Notes: generated by a model not told the origin, from the letters alone. A DNA stretch of 64,000 nucleotides from Candidatus Bathyarchaeota archaeon A05DMB-4 (GCA_019685575.1 JABFQO010000007.1:25671-89670), one strand, 5' to 3'; numbered from the stretch's first letter, positions 44,131 through 52,364 are shown. A program made the numbers and translations.

Positions 44131-44976
44131 ATGCAATTAGCACCAAGTATTCTTCAAATAGACCTAGAAGAAATTCAGCGAAAAATTACTAGATTTATCA
44201 GAGATTACGTAAAAAAAACAAGAGCAAAAGGCGTAGTCTTAGGCATGAGCGGCGGCATAGACAGTAGCAGTAACGCTGCGTTAACGGCGCTAGCAATCGG
44301 CGGCAACAAAACGCTTGGGTTAATAATGCCTGAAAAAGAAACCCTAAATTTCACCGACGTTAAACATGCGCGGCAAGTTGCAAGACAGTTTGGCATTAAA
44401 ACCATAACTATCGATATAACAAACATACTCAACTCTTTTTACCGGCACATACCTAATTTTGACCATTTAAACCAAAGAGCAAAGGGAAACATAAAAGCAA
44501 GGGCACGGATGATTTTGCTCTATTATTACGCAAACAGTAACAACCTCATAGTAAGCGCAAGCTCGGATAAAAGTGAAACTATGATCGGTTACTACACCAA
44601 ATTCGGCGACATTGCTGCCGACATTGCTCCACAGCAAGATCTTTACAAAACCCAAGTTCGTCAACTTGCTAAACACTTGGGAATCCCTACACCCATCATA
44701 CAAAAACCTTCAACGCCCGCACTCTGGCCGAATCAAACCGCAGAAAAGGAGATAGGTATGCAATACGAAAAACTCGATTTAATACTCTACGGATTGGAAA
44801 ATTTCATGGAACCCCCACAAATAGCGAAACAGCTCGCCATTCCAATAAAAATGGTTGAATCGATCAAAAAGCGTTGGTTAAACGCTGAACATAAAAGACG
44901 CATGCCACTTTCGCCTAAGCTTGGCTTCAGAACTGTCGGTAAAGATTTCCGGCTACCATACGACATGGGGGAGTAA
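44131..44976 (+). CDS. nadE: NAD+ synthetase
   Basis: 281 residues, an ATP-pyrophosphatase-fold enzyme that amidates deamido-NAD. The P-loop is SGGIDSS at residues 40-46, with GLIMPEKETLNF and SSDKSETMIGYYTKFGD. It has no glutaminase domain, so on its own it would use ammonia. The nitrilase-type gene 5 bases downstream could supply ammonia from glutamine. AAGGAG lies upstream of the ATG. Confidence 0.96.
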   Translation: MQLAPSILQIDLEEIQRKITRFIRDYVKKTRAKGVVLGMSGGIDSSSNAALTALAIGGNKTLGLIMPEKETLNFTDVKHARQVARQFGIKTITIDITNILNSFYRHIPNFDHLNQRAKGNIKARARMILLYYYANSNNLIVSASSDKSETMIGYYTKFGDIAADIAPQQDLYKTQVRQLAKHLGIPTPIIQKPSTPALWPNQTAEKEIGMQYEKLDLILYGLENFMEPPQIAKQLAIPIKMVESIKKRWLNAEHKRRMPLSPKLGFRTVGKDFRLPYDMGE

Positions 44977-44981
44977 ACCAA

Positions 44982-45815
44982 ATGGAAAAACAAATCAAAA
45001 TCGCGTTAGCTCAGATAAGTTGTAAAGTAGGCGACAAGGCGTACAATATTCGTAAAATGGCGACGTACATCACTAAGGCTAAAAAACAAAAGGCAAACCT
45101 CATAATCTTTCCAGAGCTTTCGCTGACTGGCTACACGACAAGAGACAGAACATACGAACTCGCCGAAACAACTACTGGCCCATCAACGCAAAAAATAGAA
45201 ACGTTAGCCAAACAAAACGACATTCATGTAATATACGGCATGATAGAGAAAAGCCCTGAGGCAAAGGCGGTTTTGCATAACACGGCGGTTCTTACGACTC
45301 CAAAAGGCACGCTTGGACGATGCAGAAAAATGTATTTGCCAACGCACAGTGTTTTTGAAGAAAAACGCTACTTCAGACAAGGATACGAAAGCGTTGTCCT
45401 CGATACTTCCATAGGTAAAATTGGCTTAATAATTTGCTACGATATTTTCTTCCCGGAAACTGCGCGGTTGCTTAGGCTTAAAGGAGCGGAACTTATAGTG
45501 TGTATTTCGGCTTCACCTTCTGTACGCCGCGGCTTCTTTGAGACACTTACAACCGCCAGGGCAATGGAAAACACGGCGTATTTAGCATACGTAAATCTCG
45601 TAGGCATAGAAGATGGTCTTCAGTTCTGGGGTGGCAGCCGCTTAATTGCACCCAGCGGAAAAATAGTAACTCAAGCGAAATATGATGAAGAAGACCTTGT
45701 ATTTGGCACGATAGATTACGCAGACCTTGCCCGAGCAGAGACGTTTGTTCCAACGTTACGGGATCTTCGCCCCGAATTATTCACGGAGTTACAAACTCTA
45801 ACAGAAAAATTGTGA
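44982..45815 (+). CDS. Carbon-nitrogen hydrolase (nitrilase superfamily), probable amidase partner of NadE
   Basis: 277 residues with the complete catalytic triad: E45 (IIFPELSLTGY), K116 (CRKMYLPTHSVFEEKRY) and C152 (ICYDIFFPE). The domain is the same type that is fused to the N-terminus of glutamine-dependent NAD synthetases. Placement 5 bases after nadE suggests a split glutaminase subunit. Omega-amidase or another amidase role remains possible. Confidence 0.9.
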   Translation: MEKQIKIALAQISCKVGDKAYNIRKMATYITKAKKQKANLIIFPELSLTGYTTRDRTYELAETTTGPSTQKIETLAKQNDIHVIYGMIEKSPEAKAVLHNTAVLTTPKGTLGRCRKMYLPTHSVFEEKRYFRQGYESVVLDTSIGKIGLIICYDIFFPETARLLRLKGAELIVCISASPSVRRGFFETLTTARAMENTAYLAYVNLVGIEDGLQFWGGSRLIAPSGKIVTQAKYDEEDLVFGTIDYADLARAETFVPTLRDLRPELFTELQTLTEKL

Positions 45816-45834
45816 CATCACGCAATCACGTGAT
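45811..45834. promoter_or_regulatory. TGTGACATCAC-type site, copy 1
   Basis: TGTGACATCACGCAATCACG begins at the stop of the nitrilase gene and continues TGAT. It matches the sites at 47669, 47795 and 47861; see the finding. It lies between two convergent genes, so it does not look like a promoter operator by position alone. Confidence 0.45.
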
Positions 45835-45857
45835 ATAAAAAACGGCTTGAAATCACA

Positions 45858-47030
45858 CTATCCGAGTTTTTTCACCGCTTTCTCAATACGGTTCATTGCC
45901 TCTTCAATCTTCTCATAAGAAGTAGCATAAGACAAACGCAAATAACCCTCACCGTTAACCCCAAAAGCAGAGCCGGCAACGGTTACTACCTTTGCCTCTT
46001 TAGCCAGGAAATCTGCAACATCAACACTTGGCATGTTCAATTCTTTAACATTCGCAAAAATATAGAACGCGCCCTTGGGCAAGACGCAACTAAAACCCTC
46101 AATTTCATTAACCCGTTTATACAAAAGCCTCCGCCGTCTATTGAACTCACCCACCATCGTCTTTACAAGATCTTGTGGACCTTCCAATGCAGCAACAGCG
46201 GCATATTGAGCAGCGCTATCAACACATGCCACCGTGTACTGGTGAATCTTCAACATTTGGCTGATGAGTTCCTCTGGCCCTAAAGCGTAACCAACACGAA
46301 AACCAGTCATCGCATAAGTCTTTGAAAAAGAATTAACAACGATAGTTCTATCCTTCATTCCTGGAAAACTCGCCAGACAAAAATGCTTAGCATCGTCATA
46401 AACTATTTTTTCATACACCTCATCAGATATCACAATTATATCACGCTCAACCAAAAGCTTTGTTAATTTCTGCAAATCATCATAAGAAAACACTGCGCCG
46501 GTAGGATTATTCGGCGAGTTAATAATCATCACACGTGTCTTGTCTGTGATGTGTGACATCACAATGTCTAAATCTATTTTGTATCCATCATGTTCATTTA
46601 ACGGTATAGAAACAGGAACTCCGCCGGCAATTACAACGTCAGGTGCGTAACATACGAATCCCGGGTCAAACAACAAGACCTCGTCGCCTGGGTTGATCAT
46701 GGCCATTAATGAAAGGAAAACTGCTTGTGTTGCGCCTATTGTCACCAACACTTCGGCGTCTGGATTGTATTTCAGCCTATACTCGCGTCTTGCTTTTTTA
46801 GCAAGTGCCTCTCGAAGTTGCGGGATGCCAGTAGATGACGTGTAGTGTGTCTCTCCTCGGTCCAATGCTTCTTTCGCCGCGGCTATCACGTGCAATGGAG
46901 GAGAAAAGTCAGGTTCACCGATCCCTAGGCTGATGGCGTCGGGAATTTGTTGCATGATAGAAAACATCCGTCTAACGCCAGAGGATTGAACTTTTTCCAG
47001 TCTCCGCGCGATTAAAGATTTTTTTACCAC
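45858..47030 (-). CDS. PLP-dependent aminotransferase, class I
   Basis: 390 residues, fold type I. It has SLGIGEPDFSPP, YTSSTGIPQLREALA, NSPNNPTGAVFS and the cofactor lysine in NSFSKTYAMTGFRVG. Archaeal members of this branch act on aspartate, alanine or aromatic amino acids, and sequence alone does not decide. A TGTGATGTGTGACATCAC match occurs inside the gene (46546-46563). Confidence 0.93.
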   Translation of the reverse strand: MVKKSLIARRLEKVQSSGVRRMFSIMQQIPDAISLGIGEPDFSPPLHVIAAAKEALDRGETHYTSSTGIPQLREALAKKARREYRLKYNPDAEVLVTIGATQAVFLSLMAMINPGDEVLLFDPGFVCYAPDVVIAGGVPVSIPLNEHDGYKIDLDIVMSHITDKTRVMIINSPNNPTGAVFSYDDLQKLTKLLVERDIIVISDEVYEKIVYDDAKHFCLASFPGMKDRTIVVNSFSKTYAMTGFRVGYALGPEELISQMLKIHQYTVACVDSAAQYAAVAALEGPQDLVKTMVGEFNRRRRLLYKRVNEIEGFSCVLPKGAFYIFANVKELNMPSVDVADFLAKEAKVVTVAGSAFGVNGEGYLRLSYATSYEKIEEAMNRIEKAVKKLG

Positions 47031-47178
47031 GCGTCACGCCTCAGCAAATGTTGCTCCTTCAAGGATAAAAACATTTACGTTTGTCAATATAACTACCGCA
47101 TCCATCATCTTTACGTCAAGGCGAGAAAACTTTTATCCTTAACAGGTATACAAAACTGTATCCAAAACCACCGTCCTC

Positions 47179-47673
47179 TTGGTGAACTGTTTGGCGCTCA
47201 AAGAAAACGCACAAAAATGGCTTCAAAACGCATTAAACGACGTAATCACAAAAATACTATTAAAAAACAGCAATTTGACAAAAATACAGCTAGAAACTCT
47301 TTTAATTGATGTTTTAGCCGAAAATTACGTCGATAAACCATTAAATTATGATGAAAAGGGGAGATTACGCCTAAACAAGGCTTCTGTAAGCCGCGGTTCA
47401 TTTAACAGGACATTAATTCAAGCGAAAAACAACGTAACAGAGGCAATCTATACGGTGCTGCTGCTTGGCTACTTGGGAATAATACAGACTACAAGCCTGT
47501 CGCCTTTCCTCGAAGCCGCAAACAAGCTGCAAACGTACACAAACGCGTATAAGGCACTTTCCGATGGAGAAGGAGACGCCGCAGAACAACTAAAAGTTAT
47601 CACCATGCTCCGCGACGAACTAACATCCATACTTGAACAACTAACGCACAACAACAAACACGTAGATCTGTGA
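47179..47673 (+). CDS. Conserved archaeal protein, possible DNA/RNA-binding regulator
   Basis: 164 residues, almost entirely helical. A basic KASVSRGSFNRTLIQAKNNV segment (about residues 70-90) could be a helix-turn-helix and is followed by a hydrophobic AIYTVLLLGYLGII helix. The C-terminal third is coiled-coil-like. I have seen proteins of this shape in other archaea but know no function. Its stop is embedded in a TGTGATGTCAC-type site. TTG or GTG starts near 47179 are all plausible. Confidence 0.6.
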   Translation: MVNCLALKENAQKWLQNALNDVITKILLKNSNLTKIQLETLLIDVLAENYVDKPLNYDEKGRLRLNKASVSRGSFNRTLIQAKNNVTEAIYTVLLLGYLGIIQTTSLSPFLEAANKLQTYTNAYKALSDGEGDAAEQLKVITMLRDELTSILEQLTHNNKHVDL

Positions 47674-47692
47674 CATCACACATCACAAAACA
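47669..47692. promoter_or_regulatory. TGTGACATCAC-type site, copy 2
   Basis: CTGTGACATCACACATCACA overlaps the stop of the preceding gene. Read on the - strand it is TGTGATGTGTGATGTCACAG, the same arrangement as copies 3 and 4. Confidence 0.5.
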
Positions 47693-47794
47693 TTATCGAA
47701 GCGACTCCAAAGCAACATGAGAAATGCTTTTTATTCATGATTTTTCCAACATCTGCTCAAGGTATCTAAAGACCAAGGCATCGTGGCACGCTCT

Positions 47795-47818
47795 TTGTGA
47801 TTTGTGATGTCACGTGCA
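47795..47818. promoter_or_regulatory. TGTGATGTCAC-type site, copy 3
   Basis: TTTGTGATTTGTGATGTCAC lies 120 bases upstream of the membrane-anchored wHTH gene. It combines a direct repeat (TGTGAT...TGTGAT) with a GTGATGTCAC dyad. Confidence 0.5.
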
Positions 47819-47860
47819 TGGTTAACGCAACCGCAATTCTTAATTTCTCTTCATGCATTA

Positions 47861-47879
47861 CTGTGATGTGTGATGTGGC
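47861..47879. promoter_or_regulatory. TGTGATGTGTGATGTGG site, copy 4
   Basis: CTGTGATGTGTGATGTGGC is followed at 47891-47920 by CACGTCATCAC and ATCACGTGCTGAT half-sites. It stands 60 bases or less before the GGTGATAGG ribosome-binding site of the gene at 47936. Confidence 0.45.
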
Positions 47880-47935
47880 TTGTAATGCTTCACGTCATCA
47901 CAAGCATATCACGTGCTGATAGCCTGGTGATAGGT

Positions 47936-48640
47936 ATGGATTGGTTTCTGTTTGGCGCTGTTATGTTGTTGTTGGTTACGTTGGGCGCTTTTGTTTTTTA
48001 TTACAAGCGGCTTCGCAGGTTAGTAGAGGTGCAGGAGGAGGCGAAAAATCTCGTAGGCGACATTATCGTGAGTTTTAATAAGCAAGCTGAGAGGCAAGAG
48101 GAAAAACTTGATGCGGCAATCCGAAAGACCTTGGCTTTGACGTCGAAAAATAGTGGGATTGAGGGTCGGTTGGAGATCCAAGAACATCAAATAACACAAA
48201 TCTCGAAAAATATAAGCGAACTTTCCTCACAACAACAAGAAATGCAGTCGCATCTAAATAATCTCGATCAAAAAGTCACACAAATTGTAACAGCGCAAGA
48301 GGCACTTCTTGAGAGATTAGCTGGCGTGGAAGAAAAAACCCAAAGAGCAACATTGTCAGAACCAAACATAGAAGCCGTCATACCGATCAGGCAGGAGAAA
48401 GCTTTGGCCCCTCTTACACCAACAGAGTTAGCTGTCCTTGAAACTTTAGCAAACGAGGGAGAAAAAACCGCGCCCGAAATTAAAGCAAAAATTAACCTTA
48501 CAAGAGAACACACGGCGCGCTTAATGAAGAAGCTCTATGAGGCGGGATATTTGGAACGAACAACCAACAAGATTCCCTTTGCATACCGTATAAAAGAGGA
48601 AATGCGAAAATTCTTGAAAAAAACCGAAGTTAAGGCATAA
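47936..48640 (+). CDS. Membrane-anchored coiled-coil protein with C-terminal winged helix
   Basis: 234 residues from ATG 47936, which has GGTGATAGG just upstream. The order is one N-terminal membrane helix (WFLFGAVMLLLVTLGAFVFY), a long coiled coil (about 30-150, many Glu/Gln/Leu heptads) and a MarR/ArsR-like winged helix (LTPTELAVLETLANEGEKTA, then REHTARLMKKLYEAGYLER). A membrane-tethered DNA-binding protein could tie DNA to the membrane or signal from it. It overlaps the convergent herA gene by 11 bases. Confidence 0.75.
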   Translation: MDWFLFGAVMLLLVTLGAFVFYYKRLRRLVEVQEEAKNLVGDIIVSFNKQAERQEEKLDAAIRKTLALTSKNSGIEGRLEIQEHQITQISKNISELSSQQQEMQSHLNNLDQKVTQIVTAQEALLERLAGVEEKTQRATLSEPNIEAVIPIRQEKALAPLTPTELAVLETLANEGEKTAPEIKAKINLTREHTARLMKKLYEAGYLERTTNKIPFAYRIKEEMRKFLKKTEVKA

Positions 48641-50117
48641 TTACTTGGTCAGTTGCCTTTCGAATCTGTTTAAGGCGTGCATCCATTTGGGCATGGGCGT
48701 GCGATGAAGGTAAATGATAATCGGTTGGTTCTTTATTGTCTAAGTATTCTGGGTAGTGTGTTGCTTTAATTGGCACTGCAAATCGTATCTTGGGTTCAGA
48801 AATCAAAAGCGCTTCGCCGATGTCGAGCATTTTTATCTCAGTATCACTGTACTCTAAGTATGGCGTATTTTCAGTCAAATACCTCCGGTCATGGCTAAGT
48901 TCAGTCTTCATAATCACTTTAGTCCACAACTCAGCAAACACGTCAAAGTTTATTTTGGACGGCCTCGGTGTAACTGCATTCAACCCGATGCGGTATTTTC
49001 GATAAGTAAGAGCAATGTCGGAGAAAATGGTTCTCGGTTTCGTTGGATCTAGAAATTCATGCGCTTCCTCAAGCGTTATGAGCAACGTAGGTAATTTTTG
49101 CCACGCTTCATTATTTGTTTCCCACAATTTCTTATAGTATTGCGCGACATTAGTCGCGGTTAACGTAACTATTCGATGTTGCTCTTCTGCGACGAGGCCT
49201 GATATATCTATGAGGCAAGTAACGCCTTTGCTAACGTTTTCAATCACGCTGTCAACGAAGTTATAGTTACTCGGCGGATAAATATCAGAGGAGAGATGTT
49301 GAAGTTTCATCATCAAAGCTTCAATAACGCTCTTATTGCCATATCCAGCCTTGTTTCCTAATTCCTTATAACCGCCACCTGCAAAAATCTCCAGTGACTT
49401 CTCGATCCACTCCGTTCCGAACACTTTATACAACTTCTGGGCAAATCTGAATTGTGGATACCCGATCTCTGGGAATAGCGTTTGCAATTTGCCAGGTGTG
49501 AGCGTATAGAGGCCTATTTTCATCTTATCTTCTTTCGTGGAGTAATAATTTACCTTAGTATGAAACGAAGGATGATCACGGAGCCCTTTTTGGGGTTTTA
49601 TTCCCTTACCTTCGAGAAGTTGCCCTGCGAAATCAAAAATAACGCCAACCGTCATTGGGCTGTGATCGATAATTTGGGCGTTTAACACAAGTTCGCTGTT
49701 TGTCTTTCCAGAACCCGTCATACCAAACATGCCCATCATGTAAGGTATCGCGTCGATGTTTATGCCAACGCTTCCAAGCACGGTCTCTCCAGATCTAAGC
49801 CGTCCTATTTCTAACTCGCCCTCAAGCCGTAACTCGCTGCAATCTACGCTCGAGGTATCAATCACCTTGTCCATATAGTTTGGGTTGAATGTGGGCGACC
49901 TTATCCGTCCCTTATGTTTTTCCAAAAATAGAATGGCTTCAATACTTTTGTAACTAGAGTATGGACCGAAAGTTTCTTTGCCTTGAGCCTCACGTAACTG
50001 TTCACCCGTTTCTAACGTGGAGCTACTTCGAGCGTTCACAACCCTAGCGTAGAAGTTTCTTTCTCCCGAGGTTATCTTCACGATTTGACCAAAAAACACG
50101 TTGCTATTTTTGTTCAA
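48630..50117 (-). CDS. herA: HerA-type hexameric ATPase/translocase
   Basis: At least 495 residues. It has an N-terminal HAS-barrel (VFFGQIVKITSGERNFYARV), Walker A GMTGSGKTNS (residues 132-141), Walker B LLITLEEAHEF and an arginine-finger region RKYRIGLNAVTPRPSKI. HerA pumps DNA to the NurA nuclease during end resection. The only canonical start is TTG at 50117, but the same frame stays open for 16 more codons to an ATA at 50163-50165, and they read LGSVSEVKGDRVTFYL, the missing first strands of a HAS-barrel. The true start may therefore be non-canonical. nurA lies directly upstream; no mre11 or rad50 is near. Confidence 0.88.
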   Translation of the reverse strand: MNKNSNVFFGQIVKITSGERNFYARVVNARSSSTLETGEQLREAQGKETFGPYSSYKSIEAILFLEKHKGRIRSPTFNPNYMDKVIDTSSVDCSELRLEGELEIGRLRSGETVLGSVGINIDAIPYMMGMFGMTGSGKTNSELVLNAQIIDHSPMTVGVIFDFAGQLLEGKGIKPQKGLRDHPSFHTKVNYYSTKEDKMKIGLYTLTPGKLQTLFPEIGYPQFRFAQKLYKVFGTEWIEKSLEIFAGGGYKELGNKAGYGNKSVIEALMMKLQHLSSDIYPPSNYNFVDSVIENVSKGVTCLIDISGLVAEEQHRIVTLTATNVAQYYKKLWETNNEAWQKLPTLLITLEEAHEFLDPTKPRTIFSDIALTYRKYRIGLNAVTPRPSKINFDVFAELWTKVIMKTELSHDRRYLTENTPYLEYSDTEIKMLDIGEALLISEPKIRFAVPIKATHYPEYLDNKEPTDYHLPSSHAHAQMDARLKQIRKATDQVIMP

Positions 50118-50169
50118 GTAAAAGGTAACACGATCGCCTTTGACTTCGCTTACTGAGCCAAGTATGTTG

Positions 50170-51132
50170 TTAGACGTGCTCTATCCACTCCCAATTATAC
50201 GCATGTTTGACTCCGTGAAGTTCGTCCACAAAATTACAAGATAACTCTTCTCTTCGCAACGTTTCAAGAAGCCCGGCGTTAGCAAGTTCTGTTTCTACAA
50301 GGTCGTGATAATGCAAAAGCTTCGATTCTGAAGGCGTAGAAAAATCGTGCGCTAGCCAAAGGACAACAGGATACCCAATACAACGGGGATCTTCTGAAAT
50401 TGTTGTAAGCGGCGAAAGTATCTCTTCAACCGGGTTTTTGTTCAGGTACTCCATGATGTCGCAACGGAAAACGCGCGGACTTTCTTCAGAGAGTTTCACA
50501 AGAGATACGTCGCCGTACAAGTGCTCGTGAATGTTTGCCTTGATTACAGGGTGATAAACCCACACTGTTTCGTTTGCAAGTGGATAGACCGCTGCCGCAA
50601 AATCTCTACCTTTATCATCGTGAAGGGTGGGAGATTGCTTGCTTAAAGTGAGAAGCGTTAGCCCTTTCCTTTCACATTCCTCATACAAGTACGCGCGAAA
50701 TTTCCTTTCTCCTCCAAAGTAGCTAGCTCCATCCAAAAGAAGGTAGGTTCGATCGTCTGCATGGTCGATTATTTTTAATGCCATTTCGCTCTCCATCTCC
50801 AACCGGGCATCTTGCAGTAAACGGCGACGTACATACGCTTCGCCCACAACAGTACATAGCCTCTCCTCAAAACTCCAATTCACGTCCCTCCTATCCACGC
50901 TTGCAACCGCCGTTCGTAGCAAGTAAATTCCCCAGTTGTTTGCTCTTCTGAGAGTTCGAGTTGAACAGTCTACGGCTATAAAATGTACGTCGCAATCTTT
51001 CATTTTTCTCAATGGGCGGATTCTAGTCTTTTCAGGCCTTACAGCTATTGTGGGTTCTTCCTTTGAATTGTTAAACCCAACAACTCTCCCTTTTTCTGCA
51101 TACTCCTTTAACTTGTCTTTCATTTCGCACAA
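50170..51132 (-). CDS. nurA: NurA-domain nuclease
   Basis: 320 residues. Catalytic Asp candidates are D55 (VHFIAVDCSTRTLRRA) and D134 (TYLLLDGASYFGG). A conserved-type LLTLSKQSPTL block and C-terminal HGVKHAYNWEWIEHV follow. NurA digests DNA ends fed by HerA. The start is TTG at 51132 or ATG at 51123. The pair sits beside a wHTH gene and the replication origin rather than in an Mre11-Rad50-HerA-NurA operon. Confidence 0.8.
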   Translation of the reverse strand: MCEMKDKLKEYAEKGRVVGFNNSKEEPTIAVRPEKTRIRPLRKMKDCDVHFIAVDCSTRTLRRANNWGIYLLRTAVASVDRRDVNWSFEERLCTVVGEAYVRRRLLQDARLEMESEMALKIIDHADDRTYLLLDGASYFGGERKFRAYLYEECERKGLTLLTLSKQSPTLHDDKGRDFAAAVYPLANETVWVYHPVIKANIHEHLYGDVSLVKLSEESPRVFRCDIMEYLNKNPVEEILSPLTTISEDPRCIGYPVVLWLAHDFSTPSESKLLHYHDLVETELANAGLLETLRREELSCNFVDELHGVKHAYNWEWIEHV

Positions 51133-51202
51133 ATCTTTTAGTATTTTTTCATCCAGTTTTTACCCCTCACTTATCCTGCGGAGTACATCGGTGGCTAGTC
51201 AG

Positions 51203-51625
51203 TTATCTGGTTTTTATCTTTAAATCGTTCGCTACGTCTTGGCTTGATCTTGCAGCGAATCTGTACTTGATCCTGTTTCCGGTGCCTTTCCTCAGAAGAA
51301 AGCCGCGATCTGCCATTCTGGCCAAGTATGTGGATACCGTGCTTAAGCTTATTGGCTCGCCGTATTCTTGTTCATACAACCTTTGCGCGTCAGCCGAGTT
51401 AAACCAACGAACCATGAAATACCCTTTTACAAGATTACTTAACTTGGAGAATTTTGGCATGTCCTTTAGCGTCTCGCGCAAGCCCAGATTACCATCTGTG
51501 GAGTCTCCCAATAATTCGACAAGATCAAGCAGGTTTAGCATTTTGTCTCTTGAGATTTTTCCTTCAAACGTTAACGTATAACGATTCCTTTTCATGTCGC
51601 GTATTTCTATTTTAAACTTCGACAT
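51203..51625 (-). CDS. Winged-helix protein next to the origin
   Basis: 140 residues: an N-terminal beta hairpin (FKIEIRDMKRNRYTLTFEG), a helical middle, and a C-terminal winged helix (ADAQRLYEQEYGEPISLSTV, then STYLARMADRGFLLRKGTGN). It is divergent from orc1/cdc6 across the origin and upstream of nurA-herA on the same strand, so it may regulate that pair or bind origin DNA. I recognise no named family. Confidence 0.72.
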   Translation of the reverse strand: MSKFKIEIRDMKRNRYTLTFEGKISRDKMLNLLDLVELLGDSTDGNLGLRETLKDMPKFSKLSNLVKGYFMVRWFNSADAQRLYEQEYGEPISLSTVSTYLARMADRGFLLRKGTGNRIKYRFAARSSQDVANDLKIKTR

Positions 51626-51812
51626 ACTGCACTCGCTAAATTCACAATTAGAGACTTCACAAGTTAAAAGAGATTTTGGTAAAAATAAAAAATAAAAAAT
51701 TACAGTTCTTGCCCTTACGCTAAAAAAGAGCTGATTTTAGGCTTTTTAGTTAATTTTGGTTTCACAAAAACAGTTATTAAATAAATCCGCATTAGAAAGA
51801 AAAGGCTTTATC

Positions 51813-51835
51813 TTTCCAGTGGAAGCAAAGGGGTC
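51813..51835 (+). promoter_or_regulatory. Origin recognition box 1
   Basis: TTTCCAGTGGAAGCAAAGGG then GTC: a dyad TTCCAGTGGAA followed by a G string, the form of the archaeal ORB bound by Orc1/Cdc6. Confidence 0.85.
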
Positions 51836-51966
51836 ATTCCTTTACAAAAAATAAGCCAAAAAATTTGCGATTTTATATTTTCCAGTTAAATAATAATTTA
51901 AAAAGAGGAGTCGAATGGAAGGTCTTCACAATTGTTAAATCATTTTTTTAAATATTTTTTGTAGCC

Positions 51967-51990
51967 AGACCCCTTATTTTCCACTGGACG
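51967..51990 (-). promoter_or_regulatory. Origin recognition box 2 (inverted)
   Basis: On the - strand: GTCCAGTGGAAAATAAGGGG then TCT. It faces box 1 across about 130 bases of AT-rich DNA. Confidence 0.85.
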
Positions 51991-52170
51991 ACGCTTGCTG
52001 TTTACGCTTATTAAGAATTCAAATTGGTAATAAAGATTTTTGTTCTCTTAATTTTTTTTAAGTTAATTATTTTATTTATTGGATGATATGTTGTTTTATA
52101 GTTAAGTGACTTTTAACCTTCAGAGTATTTTCTTTTATAATAAAAATATTTGCACAATACCTCAGAGTAT

Positions 52171-52192
52171 TTTCCAGTGGAAAATAGGGGTG
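52171..52192 (+). promoter_or_regulatory. Origin recognition box 3
   Basis: TTTCCAGTGGAAAATAGGGG then TG, same orientation as box 1, about 170 bases upstream of the orc1/cdc6 start. It may also let the initiator regulate its own gene. Confidence 0.85.
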
Positions 52193-52364
52193 CGTGTGTG
52201 ATAGTTTTGGGCAGAATTCTCACTTTGCTAAAAGTTTTGCACGATCGGCATGTGCAAAAAAGTTTGCTTATCTTTTTGATAGACAAGTTGATTTTTTTGT
52301 ATAGCAGAGTTTTATTGTGCTTGCGGGGAAGCGAGTTTTACGCTTACTGCTGAAGGGAGAACGT

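Larger units (their letters stand above)
51640..52364. other. oriC: Replication origin (oriC) region
   Basis: About 725 bases without a gene. It is strongly AT-rich (long A/T runs at 51840-51970 and 52010-52150) and bears three origin-recognition boxes (51813, 51967, 52171) next to orc1/cdc6. Two boxes are inverted around the first AT-rich stretch, the layout of an archaeal origin with a duplex-unwinding element. A half-box TTTTCCAGTTAAAT lies at 51878-51891, and CAGAGTATTTTC occurs twice (52121 and 52163), the second running into box 3. Confidence 0.85.
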
